DNA of 64,000 nt, from NCBI RefSeq assembly GCF_050003625.1, contig NC_134397.1, positions 220,348,537 to 220,412,536 of the forward strand, written 5' to 3'. Shown piece after piece: positions 1-12,754 of the stretch (position 1 is its first letter; each line of letters opens with the position of its first letter). A program made the translations under genes and the position numbers. The stretch is from Haematobia irritans (taxonomy: Eukaryota > Arthropoda > Insecta > Diptera > Muscidae). The notes under the pieces are model-generated. The model did not search any database. It was not told where the DNA came from and saw only the letters and a list, made by a program, of their open reading frames with translations.

Positions 1-157
1 TGTCGATTATTCGATTTTAGTCCACTTCAACAAATGTCCATTTGAGACGAATTTTCAAAAACAGTTGATTTTTCGAATTTGAAATTTATTAATTAAAATT
101 ATTTGATATATAATATTCTAAAACATGTTGGCATAAATATATTGCTTATTATATCGG

Positions 158-310
158 ATGGAAATGGACTGTTGCAAATCTCTCAACGAGATGGCTGAGC
201 AGTTCAATATTTACATAATGAAAGTTGAAGGAAGACGGGAAAGTGAAAGTAGCTTTCTATCAGTAAAACTAGAAACAACCATACCTTTTCTAGGGGAATT
301 AGATTTTATG
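158..310 (+). CDS. possible coding exon (weak)
   Basis: An open frame begins at an ATG (158-160) and runs 51 codons to a good donor context, ATG followed by GTATGT at 311. The other two plus frames close within it. The translation is not low-complexity and includes MEMDCCKSLNEMAEQF. I see no acceptor upstream, so it would be a first coding exon or part of one. It ends in phase 0, whereas the first well-supported exon at 9275 needs a phase-2 donor, so it cannot join that exon directly. It may be an upstream exon with others missing, a different gene, or chance. Confidence 0.22.
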
Positions 311-784
311 GTATGTATCTAACAATAATCACGGGTTAATTAAAAATTCTGAACTACTATGTCAACTTCATTAGCCAACCTGTAGTCCTCTTAAGTATGA
401 ACTTCTAGAAATAGAAATGCATAGCGTATAAAATATAAAAACATTTGCAAAGACCTCGGTCTGTCACATAAATAGCCTTACTATAAATTAGACAACATTT
501 AGGCATGCTCTTTTAACTACCTCCAAGAGTCAACTATTAAATATCTCACTTTCTGCTACATCAAAGTTTTGGCTTTTAGCACACCGTGCTACCAGAACCT
601 CTTTAAAATTTGCAATCGGAATTCTGTCCATTGTTGTATAGTTTGAATCCCGGACATATCTCATTTTCCTCTGCTACATTTTTCTCTCATACTGGCTTGA
701 GGTCAAACATTCCAGACAAGCGTTAGAATGTATTAAAAATCATAAAATTTTTTTAACTTATTTATTTGGTAATATATCATAAAA
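311..784. other. AT-rich non-coding sequence
   Basis: I see no gene, RNA or clear repeat boundary here. Confidence 0.4.
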
Positions 785-1033
785 TTGTATAATCCACATC
801 CATAACACTGTATTCGGATCATACTTTAAGAAGTGATGCAAATGCAATGCAACGCCTGTTTAAATGATGGTTATCCTATAAAAAGTCCATGTTATATTCA
901 ACGCTTCTTCGCCTATTTGGCATCACTTTCGGATCACTACTCTTCTGGAGACTCTTGTTTTACTGGGCATTGCACTTGGACAAATTCCTTTCGCTTCCAA
1001 CTCCAATACTCTCCAAATCTGGTACCTCACAAC
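785..1033 (+). repeat. short interspersed repeat, AAGAAGTGATGCAAAT family
   Basis: The stretch around 810-850 (GTATTCGGATC, then AAGAAGTGATGCAAAT) recurs in the same orientation at about 47645-47770 and inverted at about 4690-4830. The copies share the flanks but differ in the middle, as old MITE copies do. The predicted peptides here are by-products of the repeat. Confidence 0.5.
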
Positions 1034-2361
1034 TACACTGAAAAAATATTGTCGTGAGGCCTAAGTGTCCATGTCCCTAAAATACGAATGCGAAATTTGA
1101 TTACAAGAGCAATTCCTCTGATATAAAGTTTGTTTCTTGTCCAATTGTCAATAATCTCTTCAATGAATTTGTTTTGTCCTTTTGATCCGATTTAGAAATC
1201 GATATTTTAAGATGAAAGAAGGGGAGCCACCGTGGTGCAATGGTTAGCATGCCCGCCTTGCATACACAAGGTCGTGGGTTCGATTTCTGCTTCGACCAAA
1301 CACCAAAAATTTTTCAGCGTTGGATTATCCCACCTCAGTAATGCTGGTGACATTTCTGAGGGTTTCAAAGCTTCTCTAAGTGGTTTCAGTGCAATTTGGA
1401 ACGACGTTCGGACTCGGCTATAAAAAGGAGGTCCCTTGTCATTGAGCTTAACATGGAATCGGGCAGCACTCAGTGATAAGAGAGAAGTTCACCAATGTGG
1501 TATCCCAATGGACTGAATAGTCTAAGTGAGCCTGATACATCGGGCTGCCACCAAACCTAACCTAACTTAAGATGAAAGAAAATTTGGTTTGACTAAGGTC
1601 AACATGTCTTAAATAATTCTGAAAAATTCTTCAAAACTAATGAATTTGTCCTTAAAATTGTTGACTTATTGTATCTTTACTACAAAGCACAAAAGCGTTC
1701 AAAAATACACTAAAAAAAGTTTACTTGGATCTAAAGATTTTGACCTTCCCTTAAGGATTTTGATATTGATTCCGCGTCAAAGATGAGGCTTCTTTAAAAT
1801 AAAGACATTTTTTAGCGAACTATCTGGCTTTAAATCTATGATCAATAAAATTAAAATTCGGATACAGATCTTATTTATCCCATTTTCATTCCCTTTTCGC
1901 GATTTATTAATAAAGCAATTCACGTACAAACAAATACCAGTTTAAAACTCCAAATAATAATGGATACTTCAAAGTAAAAATCATTTTTCTTAGTTCCAAA
2001 AAAAAACTTTAAACCAAAGATGCTAAATCCTCAAAATAAGTCTTAGCCTATATTTGAAGCATTTTTATATTAAATCTAATGATTCAATATTTCAATCAAT
2101 TTAAGGACGATTTCTTTAACTCAAAAATGTCTTTACTTTAAGGAAAATGTGCCTTAGTTCAATTATATACGACTATAACGAAGAGACGCAAATTTCCAAA
2201 ATTTGTGTCCTTAATTTAATGAAAACAAGTTTTGAAGCAAAGATTATGAACTTTCTTTTAATTAAAATTTCAGAAATTTGCCCTTAATAGTGTCTAAATT
2301 GCGCAACCTAAAATGTAGGTTGCATAATCTTCAATATCACGTAAATATTTTTTTCAGTGTA
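1034..2361 (+). mobile_element. MITE-like element D1, TACACTGAAAAAA ends, split by a SINE
   Basis: The element starts TACACTGAAAAAATATTG and ends TTTTTTTCAGTGTA, so the termini are inverted repeats. Removing the SINE (1221-1566) and one copy of its 14-bp target duplication leaves about 970 bp of AT-rich, non-coding DNA. Related copies occur at 3758-4401, 14526-17258, 19422-20576 and 25580-26225. The TA at the ends and the TIR type suggest a Tc1/mariner-mobilised MITE; no transposase is encoded. Confidence 0.6.
1221..1566 (+). mobile_element. tRNA-derived SINE, copy 1
   Basis: The head has pol III A-box-like TGGTGCAATGGTTAGCAT (about 1233-1250) and B-box-like GGGTTCGATTTC (1276-1287). The body continues for about 260 bp and ends in CCTAACCTAAC. 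It is flanked by a perfect 14-bp direct repeat TTAAGATGAAAGAA (1207-1220 and 1567-1580), the mark of LINE-type target-primed insertion. It sits inside MITE D1. Four further copies lie in the window. It has no coding capacity. Confidence 0.85.
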
Positions 2362-2384
2362 GGATAAGTGTTTTGACACTAACA

Positions 2385-3660
2385 AACAAGTATATACGGC
2401 CGTAAGTCCGGCCAGGCCGAATCTTAAATACCCGCCACCATGAATCAAATATTAGGGTTTCCTTTGAAATTTCAAGGGGTTTGAGGACAAATCAAGCAGA
2501 ACAGTTCAACCAGTACACTTCCCAAAGATAAATTTAAAGATTTTAACTACGAAGACCAGATCAGATTCTGGATTTATAAGAACCATTTCTGTTTGAGTTT
2601 TAGAGGAATCATTAACATCTCATGTAAGTGTGCAAGAAAATTATAAAATAACGTCTTGATTTGAAATCTTAAATCTGTAGATTTTCACCCGAGAAGAAAA
2701 ATCTGGAAGTTCTTCATTGAGTTTCAAGCAATTTTCATGAGCGGTGCGCCTTCTATACCCTCAAGAAGTGAAATTTCAGACAAATCGGATAAAAACTAGA
2801 AACCCAAGGAGTTAATTGGGGAAATCGTTCTTATGGGGGCTATACTAAAACATGGACCGATACTCACCGTTTTCGGCACACCTTTTTAGGGTTCTAAAAT
2901 AATTCTATATTTCGAATTTGATGCCAATTGGATAAAAACTACGGTTTTTATAATCCCAAGAAGAAAAATCGGGAGATTGGTCTATATGGGGGATATACCA
3001 AAACATGGACCGATACTCACCATTTTCGGCACACCTCTTTATGGTCCATAAATACCTCCAGATTTCCAATTTCAGGCAAATTGGATAAAAACTTCGGATT
3101 CTAGAAGCCCAAGAAGTAAAATCGGGAGGTCGGTTTATATGGGGACCATACCAAAACATGGACCGATGATCACCATTTTTGGCACACCTCTTTATGGTTC
3201 TAAAATACCTCTAGATTCCCAATTTCTGGTAAATTGAATAAAACCTGCGGATTCTAGAAGTCCACGAAATAAAATCGGTAGATCGGTCTATATGGGGGCT
3301 ATACCAAAACACGGACCGATACCCACAATTTTTGGCAGACCTCATTACGGTCATAAAATACCTCTAGATTTTAAATTTCAGGCAAATTGGATAAAAACTA
3401 CGATTTCTTTAAGCCCAAGACCCCAAATCGGGAGGTCGGTTTATATAGGGACTATATCAAAACCTGGACCGATATAGCCCATCTTTGAACTTGACCTGCC
3501 AGCAGACAAAAGACGAGCTTGTGCAAAATTTCAGCGTGATTGCTTCATTATTGAAGACTGTACCGTGACTACAACAGACAGACAGCCAGACAGACAGACG
3601 GACATGGTTATATCGTCTTAGAATTTCTCCCTGATCAAGAATATATATACTTTATATAGT
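2385..3660 (-). mobile_element. DINE/INE-1-like element, family A variant (A1)
   Basis: The hairpin end is at the left: AACAAGTATATACGG, then a GGCCGTAAGTCCGGCC stem and CCAGGCCGAA. About five tandem units near 150 bp follow, with a different sequence from the main family A unit (GGGAGGTCGGTTTATATGG type), then a CAGACAGACGG tract at 3570-3602 and the start of the tail (ATATATACTTTATA). The last part of the tail is missing and the element abuts a CACTGAAAA-type MITE fragment. Orientation is given with the hairpin as the 3' end. Confidence 0.7.
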
Positions 3661-4835
3661 CGGAAATTAATTCCGAGGCAAAGAAGCGGAAAATTGAAGT
3701 AAGGATACTTTTGGGACACAATTCTCTGTTAAATTTGAGTTTGAGCGAACGTGATTCTACACTGAAAAAATATTGTCGTGAGATCAAAGATTTCATGTCT
3801 TTAAAATATGAATGCAAATTTTGCTTAGCATATAAGACACATTTCTCTAATATAATGTTTTTTTCCTTGTTCAAAAGTCGATAAACTTTTCAATGAAGTC
3901 GTGTTGTCCTTACAATTAAGTGATTTGACTTAACAATGGGTATCATAACATGAAAGAAAAATTTTTTGGGCGAAGGTCAACTTGACTTTAATAATTCAGA
4001 AAAATTCTTTAAAATTAATTAAATTGTCTTTAAATTTGTAGCATTTTTGCATCTTGACTACAAAGCAAAAAATCATTCAAAAATAGGACATGTTTTTCAA
4101 CACTTTATTTTAAAGACGTTTTTTACTTGAAACATAGCATAATTTCTACTGGAAGGCGTGTCTGAATTTGGAAAATTAAGTTGTCGTTAACTTGTTTTTA
4201 ACGGACTTTGATAGCATATGAAGAAAAAAAAGCGAAAAACTAAAATTTGCTTCGTAGAGTCAAGTACACAAAAACCCAAATTTAAAAGAGAATTGTTTCT
4301 TAAAAGTATTCTTACTTGTATTCTTTGGCTCGTAATCTATACCAAAATTGTTAAAGTATAGACAAAATCTTTGGAACCGGGCATGCTTTTTTTTCAGTGT
4401 AGGAAACAAATTTTAATTTATTAATAAATTCGGCTTTTTTCTTGATGAAGGGGAATAAAAACGTGTTAATCACAACTTAAGTTTCCAAAAATTATGCTAT
4501 GCTTCAAGTAAAAACGTCTTTAAAATAAAGTGTTGAAAAATATCTCCTAGTTTTAAACGCTTTTTAGCTTTATAGCCAAGATGCAAAAAGTCAACAAATT
4601 AAAAGACAATTTAATTTAATTTTGAAAATTTTTCTCAGAAGTATTAAAGCCAACCCAGCAAAAAAACGCCGCCAAAAAAGTAATGAAAATGTTCTTTTTG
4701 GATCCGGAAGTGGTGCAAAACTGATCCAGAAGCGATAATTTAACATAGGCTTGTCATAGGATGGAAGTCCTCCATTTCAACAGCCGTTGCACTGAATTTG
4801 CATCACTTCTTTAGGTGTGATCCGAATTCAATGGT
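3661..4835. mobile_element. MITE cluster: D fragment, full D2 (3758-4401), D6 fragment, short repeat
   Basis: 3661-3757 is a fragment of family D. D2 (3758-4401) runs from TACACTGAAAAAATATTG to TTTTTTCAGTGTA, 644 bp. 4405-4655 is another D fragment in the opposite sense. About 4656-4835 starts with CCCAGCAAAAA and contains an inverted copy of the repeat seen at 785-1033. No coding sequence. Confidence 0.55.
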
Positions 4836-5667
4836 TTAGATGTAAATTAAAAAAAAAGTATAAATTTGGCCCCCCCTGGTCATATGAGTGCAAATCGGAC
4901 GGAAGATATATATGGGAGCCATATCTAAATCTGAACCGATTTCAACCAAATTTGACACAATTACCGATTCTACTAAACGTACTCCTTGTGCTAAATTTGA
5001 AGCAAATCACGGCAAAACTCTGGCTTTTGTGGCCATATAAGTTCAAATCGGACGAAAGATATATATGGGAGCTATATCTAAATTTTAACCGATTTCAATC
5101 AAATTTACTAAGCATTGGTAGAATAGCAATTCTACCCTCTGTGCAAAATTTCACGAAGATCGGTAGTAAACTTTGGCCTCTGTGGTCATATGACTCTAAA
5201 TCGGACGAAAGATATATATGGGAGCTATATCTAAATCTGAACCAATTTGGCTGATATTTTGCAAGATTTTCGAGATTCATAAAATATTTGGATGTACGGT
5301 ATTTCAAGAAAATCGGTTGATAAACACGCTAACTATGACCAAATCGGGGATAAATATATATATGACAGCTATATCTAAATGTGAACCGATTTTTCCACAA
5401 CCAATAGCGATTGTGTCTGTCACAAGAAACGGCCCTATGCCAAATTTGAGGACGATCGACTTAAATTATGAGCTGTACTTTGTGCACAAAATTACATATA
5501 CAGACAGACGGACGGACAGACAAACGGACATCGCTAAATCGACTCAGAATTTAATTCTAAGCCGATCGGTATACTAAAAGATGGGTCTATGGCCACTATT
5601 TCTTGGCGTTACATACAAATGCACAAACTTATTATACCATGTACCACAGTAGTGGTGAAGGGTATAA
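4836..5667 (-). mobile_element. DINE-like element, family B, tail portion (B1)
   Basis: Tandem units carry the family B signature GGAGCTATATCTAAATCTGA. An ACAGACAGACGGACGGACAG tract is followed by TCGCTAAATCGACTCAG and an end reading GTGGTGAAGGGTATA. The hairpin head is absent, so the left side is truncated. Short peptides predicted from it are repeat by-products. Confidence 0.7.
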
Positions 5668-5710
5668 AAAGTAAAAATCACCCATTAAAAATATGAAAAA
5701 CCAAGATATA

Positions 5711-7173
5711 AACAAGTATATACGGCCGCAAGTTCGGCCAGGCCGAATCTTATGTACCCACCACCATGGATTGCGTAGAAACTTCTACGAAAGACTGTCA
5801 TCCACAATCGAATTACTTGGGTTGTGGTATCTTAAAACTTCTTATTCCTGCATGGTTGTTGGATACCATATACTAACATCACGCACCAAATTTCAACCGA
5901 ATGGGAAGTATTTTGCTCTTCCAAGGGGCTCTGGAGGTCAAATCTGGGGATTGGTTTATATGGGGCCTATATATAATTATGGACCGATATCGACCAATTT
6001 TTGCATGGGAGTTTGAGGCCATATATTAACACCACGTACCAAATTTCAACTGAATCAGATGAATTTTGGTCTTCCAAGCGGTTCCGGAGGTCAAATCTGG
6101 TGATCGGTTTATATGGGGGCTATATATAATTATGAACCGATGTATACCAATTTTTGCATGGTTGTTAGAGACCATATACTAACATCACGTACCAAATTTC
6201 AGCCATATCGGATGAAATTTGCTTCTCTTAGAGGCCTCGCAAGCCAAATCGGGGGATCGGTTTATATGGGGGCTATATATAATTATGGACCGATGTGGAC
6301 CAATTTTTGCATGGTTGTTCGAGACCATATACTAACACCATGCACCAAATTTCAGCCGGATCGGATGAAATTTGCTTCTCTTAGAGGCCTCGCAAGCCAA
6401 ATCGGGGGATCGGTTTATATGGGGGCTATATATAATTATGGACCGATGTGGACCAATTTTTGCATGGTTGTTAGAGACCATATACTGACACCATGCACCA
6501 AATTTCAGTCGGATCGGATGAAATTTGCTTCTCTTAGGGGCCTCGCAAGCCAAATCTGGAGATCGGTTTATATGGGGGCTATATATAATTATGGACCGAT
6601 GTGGACCAATTTTTGCATGGTTGTTAGAGACCATATGCTAACACCATGTACCAAATTTCAGCCGGATCGCATGAAATTTGCTTCTCTTAGGGGCCTCGCA
6701 AACCAAATCGGGGGATCGGTTTATATGGGGGCTATATATAATTATGGACCGATGTAGACCAATTTTTGCATGGTTGTTAGAGACCATATACTAACACCAT
6801 GTACCAAATTTCAGCCGGATCGGATGAAATTTGCTTCTCTTAGAGGCCTCGCAAGCCAAATTTTGGGGTCCGTTTATATGGGGGCTATACGTAAAAGTGG
6901 ACCGATATGGCCCATTTGCAATACCATCCGACCTACATCAATAACAACTACTTGTGCCAAGTTTCAAGTCGATAGCTTGTTTCGTTCGGAAGTTAGCGTG
7001 ATTTCAACAGACGGAAGGACGGACGGACGGACGGACAGACTCAGATCGACTCAGAATTTCACCACGACCCAGAATATATATACTTTATGGGGTGTTAGAG
7101 CACCATTTCGATGTGTTACAAACGGAATGACAAAGTTAATATACCCCCCATCCTATGGTGGTGGGTATAAAAA
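5711..7173 (-). mobile_element. DINE/INE-1-like element, family A, complete (A2)
   Basis: Head AACAAGTATATACGGCCGC is followed by the CGGCCAGGCCG hairpin and the subterminal repeat TACCCACCACCATGG. There are about seven tandem units, most of 153 bp. A (GACG)n tract at 7012-7038 is followed by a conserved tail (GACTCAGAATTTCACCACG) ending in GGTGGTGGGTATAAAAA. Because 153 is a multiple of three, one frame stays open for 214 residues over four units (6113-6757). Confidence 0.85.
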
Positions 7174-7194
7174 TTGAATTAAAATAACTTCCTG

Positions 7195-8192
7195 CACACA
7201 AAAAATTTTTTTTTTTCTGATTCAATCACGAAATTAATTTATCCAATTAATTTTTTAATTGAAATGTCTTCAATCACAGAAATGATAGTATCAATTAAAA
7301 ATTAATTGACAGTCAATTAAAAAATTAATGGATCCAATTAAAAAATTAATTGATACTATTAATTTGTGCGATTGATTTTTGTTTCAATTAAACAATTTGT
7401 TGAATCAATTAAATTTTTAATTGAATATTTTTTAAAACTCAATTAAGATTTTATTTGGAAAAATTTTCGTGAATTTTTTTTTTTTCTGTGTGGGTAGTTA
7501 AAATAAAGAACATCATTGGGAGTGCATCTTCTGGAAGAGCTTTTAAAGTTGTGCCTTTGGAAGAACTTCCAAAATTGTTTGCTGGGAAGGTGACCTTACG
7601 CAGAAAAAATTTCACAAAAATTTTTCCAATTGAAATCTTAGAGTTTTAAAAAATATTCAATTCAAAATTTAATGAAATCAACAAATTTTTTAATTGAAAC
7701 AAAAATCAATCACAAAAATTAATTATATAAATAATTGTTTAATTGATACTATCATTTCTGAGATTGAAGACATTTTAATTAAATATTAATTGGATCAATT
7801 AATTTCGTGATTGAAGACAAAAAGTATTTTTTGTGTGTGTGGGAAATCGAAAATTTCTTTCAAGTTACGATACATAATTTTAAATAAAATCACTTAACTA
7901 CACACAAAAAAAGTTTTTTCTGATTCAATCAAGAAATTAATTGATCCAATTAATTTTTTAATTGAAATGTCTTCAATCACAGAAATGACAGTATCAATTA
8001 AAAAATTAATTGACAGTCAATTAAAAAATTAATTGATCCAATTAAATATTTAATTGATACTATTAATTTGTGTGATTGATTTTTATTTCAATTAAAAAAG
8101 TTGTTAAATCAATTAAATTTTTAATTGAATATTTTTTAAAACTCAATTAAGATTTTAACTGGAAAAATTTTCGTGAAATTTTTTTCTGTGTA
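7195..8192. mobile_element. three AT-rich MITEs of one family (C1-C3)
   Basis: C1 (7195-7492) and C3 (7909-8192) are parallel; C2 (7600-7842) is inverted. Ends read CACACAAAAAA and TTTTTTCTGTGTG, flanked by TA in C3. The interior is built from repeated ATTAATTG/CAATTAAT blocks that can fold on themselves. Other copies: 9516-9712 (decayed), 25410-26280 (split by D4), 30487-30606 (fragment), 30750-30996 and 41400-41690. Non-coding. Confidence 0.7.
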
Positions 8193-8424
8193 TAAGGCCA
8201 AAACGACTTCATTGAAAAGTTTTCTCGACTTTTCGACAAGGAAAACAAATGCGTCTTCTATGCTAAGTAAAATTCTGTGTATAAGGCCAAAACGACTTCA
8301 TTGAAAAGTTTTCTCGACTTTTCGACAAGGAAAACAAATGCGTCTTCTATGCTAAGTAAAATTCGAATTCGTATTTTAAGGATATGAAATTTGTGGCCTC
8401 ACGACAACATTTTTTTTTAGTGTA
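8193..8424 (+). repeat. D-family end fragment with an 89-bp direct duplication
   Basis: An 89-bp segment beginning CTGTGTATAAGGCC at 8186 is repeated at 8275. The second copy runs on into the D-family end (TTTTTTTTAGTGTA, to 8424). The first copy starts inside the end of MITE C3, so the duplication arose after the two repeats were joined. Confidence 0.6.
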
Positions 8425-9274
8425 CCATTTTTTTTTTAACTTCCCATATAATTTAACATGTATTGACTCATATATAACATTTATTTAGTAACAATTACTA
8501 GTTAAGTCTTAGTTTATAGTTTTGCCAATTATTTTAAGAAAGAAAGCAAAAAAAATACAGTCAATAAAATTTAGTGGACATTTTTTTCCACACTCACTCG
8601 TAAATGAAGTCCATATAACAAAAACAAAAAAAAAACAAAAGGTATTTTACAGCGCATAACAAAAAACAAACAAACAAGAGTTGTTTTCATTTTATAACCA
8701 ATCAATTTGATTGATGGTTTTTAATGGATGGGATGGATACATATGTTGTCTAGCTGGATCCTTTCACTTCACCCAGTTACCCACTTAAAGAATCTGAAAA
8801 CAAAATCTCATGCATTTTTGCACAAACATAAAAACTAACGGTACTTAATCATGGCCCATGTTTATGGGCATTTAACCCAATTTCATAATTGTGCACTATT
8901 GTGTTCCTAATCGATCTAGACAACATCGACAACTCATAACATCTGAGTTTTTGTTCTTTGTTTTAATGGACTTGGTAGTAGATAGGAAACTTCCATAAGT
9001 CTTGGAAAATATTTCAATTATTTCAAAAATGCCATCAGGTACAAGAACAACAACAACAACAACGACATCATGTTAATTAATTCTTGTAAACTTGTTTTAT
9101 CATCGAGCATCTGCAGAAGCTTAAGCTAAGAATATTGCTCTCTTTTTCCACTGATGCAACTTAGAATAAGAACAAGAAAATTATTTTCATCTCTCCTGTT
9201 ATTCTTGACGATTTCTCATAAAGCATTTGTGCGCATGCGTACACTTTCCGTTCTTTGTTTTTTTTTTTTTTCAG
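8425..9274. other. non-coding, upstream of the first clear exon
   Basis: Low-complexity AT-rich DNA with an (AAC)n run near 9045-9065. The last 20 bases form a T-rich polypyrimidine tract ending in TCAG, the acceptor for the exon at 9275. Confidence 0.5.
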
Positions 9275-9450
9275 TGGTTTATGGTCTCAACAAGAATTTC
9301 CATCATCTGAAACTGGTTTAACATACACAATAGCACGTGCTGGCCTGGATTCATGCCGCCGTAGACGCCATCAAACTCAAAAGAAAACATTGACAAAGGA
9401 ACAGCATCATCATCAGCAGCAGCAACAGCAAATGCAAAGACAAAGTCAAC
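9275..9450 (+). CDS. unrecognised host gene, internal exon (first one seen)
   Basis: The exon lies between a strong acceptor (poly-T then TCAG) and the donor GTAAGT at 9451. Its first base is the third base of a codon, so a coding exon ending in phase 2 must lie upstream. It encodes 58 full codons: LWSQQEFPSSETGL, then a basic CRRRRHQ, then a His/Gln-rich stretch (HHHQQQQQQ). It ends in phase 1 and joins 18970 to make a Gln codon. With four later exons it gives an open frame of 398 residues to a stop. I do not recognise the protein: there is no catalytic motif, signal peptide or membrane segment. Polar low-complexity tracts with a C-terminal coiled coil suggest a regulatory or scaffold protein. 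The intron that follows is 9.5 kb and full of transposons. Confidence 0.78.
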
Positions 9451-9988
9451 GTAAGTACATTCGAAGGAAATAAAACTAAAGATGAATTACATGGAATGCA
9501 AATATATGAGATATGTACACAAAGAAAAATATTTTTTTTTCACCTACAATCACGCAATTCATTTATCCTAATCTTCAATCACAGAAATTATAGTAAAATG
9601 AAATGTTATAAAAATGTTTTAATAAAATTAAATTTATTAAATTAATATTAATTAATAAGTTAATATTTAACAATTTTTTCTAAATTCAATTAAAATCAAA
9701 AAAAAAATATAATAATAATAAGGAACAATAACGAAACATATGCAACCAACTGCACTCAAATCAATGATTTAACTTCTGACGAACTAAGAGTGATATTTCT
9801 GTGAAAATTTATGAAGGCAAAGTAGACTACTAAAAACATTTTTTTTTGGGAGGTTTGAGTGTAATTCACATTGGGATTAATGAATTATCCGAAATTTTTC
9901 TAATAACACTAGTTTACACTGAAAATGAACACTTGATGAGAGTCGACTTTTCTTATGTATTTTGATCTGCTGAATTTGAAAAAAAAAA
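9451..9988. other. start of the 9.5-kb intron with a decayed MITE
   Basis: About 9516-9712 resembles the AT-rich C family (ACACAAAGAAAAAT, then ATTAAT blocks) but is much decayed. The rest is unremarkable. Confidence 0.4.
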
Positions 9989-12754
9989 AACAAGTATATA
10001 CGGCCGTAAGTTCGGCCAGGCCGAATCTTATGTACCCTCCACCATGGATTGCGTAGAAACTTCTACGAAAGACTACCATCCACAAATTTCAATTCACATG
10101 GTTGTTAAATATCATATACTACCACCACATACCAAATTTCAACCAGATCGGATGAATTTTGCTCCTCCAAAAGGCACCGGAGGTCAAATCTGGGGATCGG
10201 TTTATATGGGAGCTAAATATTATTATGGAATGATAGGAACCAATCCTGAATGGTTGTTGGATACCCTATACTAACATCACGTACCAAATTTCAACCGAAT
10301 GGGAAGAATTTTGCTCTTCCAAGGTGCTCCGGAGGTCAAATCTGGGGATAGGTTTATATGGGGGCTATATATAATTATGGACCGATATGGACCAATTTTT
10401 GCATGGTTGTTAGAGACCATATACTAACACCATGTACCAAATTTCAGCCGGATCGGATAAAATTTGCTTCTCTTAGAGGCTCCGCAAGCCAAATCGGGGG
10501 ATCGGTTTATATGGGGGCTATATATAATTATGGACCGATATGGGCCAGTTTTTGCATGGTTGTTAGAGACCATATACTAACACCATGTACCAAATTTCAG
10601 TCTCTAACAACCATGCAAAAATTGGTTCACATCGGTCCATAATTATATATAGCCCCCATATAAACCGATCCCTCGATTTGGCTTGCGGAGCCTCTAAGAG
10701 AAGCAAATTTCATCCGATCCGGCTGAAATTTGGTACATGGTGTTAGTATATGGTCTCTAACAACCACACAAAAAATTGGTCCACATCGGTCCATATATAT
10801 ATATAGCCCCCATATAAACCGATCCCCATATTTAGCTTTCGGAGCCTCGTGGATGAGCAAAATTCATCCGATTCGGTTGAAATTTGGTACGTGGTCTCTA
10901 ACAACCATGCAGGAATTGGTCCATATCGGTCCATAATTATATATAGCCCCCATATAAACCTATCCCCAGATTTGACCTCCGGAGCACCTTGGAAGAGCAA
11001 AATTCTTCCCATTCGGTTGAAATTTGGTACGTGATGTTAGTATAGGGTATCCAACAACCATTCAGGATTGGTTCCTATCATTCCATAATAATATTTAACT
11101 GCCATATAAACCGATCCCCAGATTTGGCTTGCGGAGCCTCAAAGAGAAGCAAATTTCATCCGATCCGGCTGAAATTTGGTACATGGTGTAATTATATAGT
11201 CTCTAACAACTATGCAAAAATTGGTCCACATCGGTCACTAATTATATACAGCCCCCATATAAACCGATCCCCAGATTTGGCCTGCGGAGCCTAACGTGGT
11301 GTTAGTAAATGGTCTCCATGCAAAAATTGGTCCACATCAGTCCATAATTATATATAGCCCCATATAAACCGATCTTCAAAATCCATCCGATTCGGTTGAA
11401 ATTTGGTACGTGGTGTTAGTATATGGTCTCTAACAACCATGCAGGAATTGGTACATATCGGTTCATAATTATATGTATCCCCGATATAAACCGATCCCCA
11501 GATTTGACCTCCGGAGTCCCTTGGAAGAGCAAAATTCACCCGATCGGGTTGAAATTTGGTACGTGGTGTTAGTATATGGTCTCTAACAACCATGCAGGAA
11601 TTGGTCCATATCGGTCCATAATTATATGTTGGCCCCATATAAACCGATCCCCAGATTCGACCTCCGGAGTCCCTTGGAAGAGCAAAATTCACCCGATCGG
11701 GTTGAAATTTGGTACGTGGTGTTAGTATATGGTCTCTAACAACCATGCAGGAATTGGTACATATCGTCCATAATTATATGTAGCCTCGATATAAACCGAT
11801 CCACAGATTTGACCTCCGGAGTCCCTTGGAAGAGCACAATTCACCCGATCGGGTTGAAATTTGGTACGTGGTGTTAGTATATGGTCTCTAATGACCATGG
11901 TCCATAGCGGTCTATAATTATACGTAGCCCCCATATAAACCGATCCCCAGATTTGGCTTGCGGAGCCTCAAAGTGAAGCAAATTTCATCCGATCCGGCTG
12001 AAATTTGGTACGTGGTGTTAGTATATGATCTCTAACAACCATGCATGAATTGGTCCATATCGGTCCATAATTATATGTTGGCCCCATATAAACCGATCCC
12101 CAGATTCGACCTCCGGAGTCCCTTGGAAGAGCAAAATTCACCCGATCGGGTTGAGATTTGGTACGTGGTGTTAGTATATGATATCCAACAACCATGCAAA
12201 TAGTTGTCCATATCGGTCCATAATTCTATGTAGCCCCCATTTAAACCGATCCCTATATTTGACCTCCGGAGCTCTTGGAGGAGCAAAATGCATCCGATCC
12301 GGTTGAGATTTGGTACGTGCTAAAATTTGGTACATTGCTCTAGTATATGGCCGCTACCAACCATGCCAAAATTGGTCCATATCGGTCTATCCCCAAAAAT
12401 AATCTACCAAAATTTTATTTCTATAGAAAATTTTGTCAAAATTTTATTTCTTTAGAAAATTTTGTCAAAATTTTATTGCTATAGAAAGTTTTGTCAAAAT
12501 CTTATTTCCATACAAATTTTTGTCAAACTGAATTATATACGTATTTAATCGGGCTTTTTTGTTTAATATATACCCCGTATGGACTAACCTACAATTGAGA
12601 AAACGGTGTTAAGAAGTTTTAAGATACCTTGCCATCGGCAAGTGTTACCGCAACACAAGTAATTCGATTGTGGATGACAGTCTTTAGTGGAAGTGGAAGG
12701 TATGTTAGATAATATTCAGCCTGGCCTTACTTACGGCCGTATATCCCAGCAAAA
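9989..12754. mobile_element. family A DINE-like inverted dimer (A3)
   Basis: A family A head faces right at 9989 and a degenerate one faces left at about 12715-12754; no tail or (GACG)n tract lies between. Units are in one orientation up to about 10596 and inverted from 10597 to 12390. A run of the 29-bp minisatellite in inverted sense follows (12395-12530), then an inverted head. About 170 bp of the left arm (around 10215-10390) has a perfect inverted match at about 10930-11105, private variants included, so part of the structure is a recent fold-back duplication. Confidence 0.75.

Noticed and set aside
1232..1423. A possible tRNA gene or small ORF at the SINE head
   Set aside because: The tRNA-like head has boxes A and B but a six-base anticodon loop and no proper acceptor pairing, and it belongs to a repeated SINE with target duplications.
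6332..6634. Open frame on the minus strand across 153-bp units
   Set aside because: It is the complement of the DINE unit array; the openness follows from a unit length divisible by three and gives no protein-like features.
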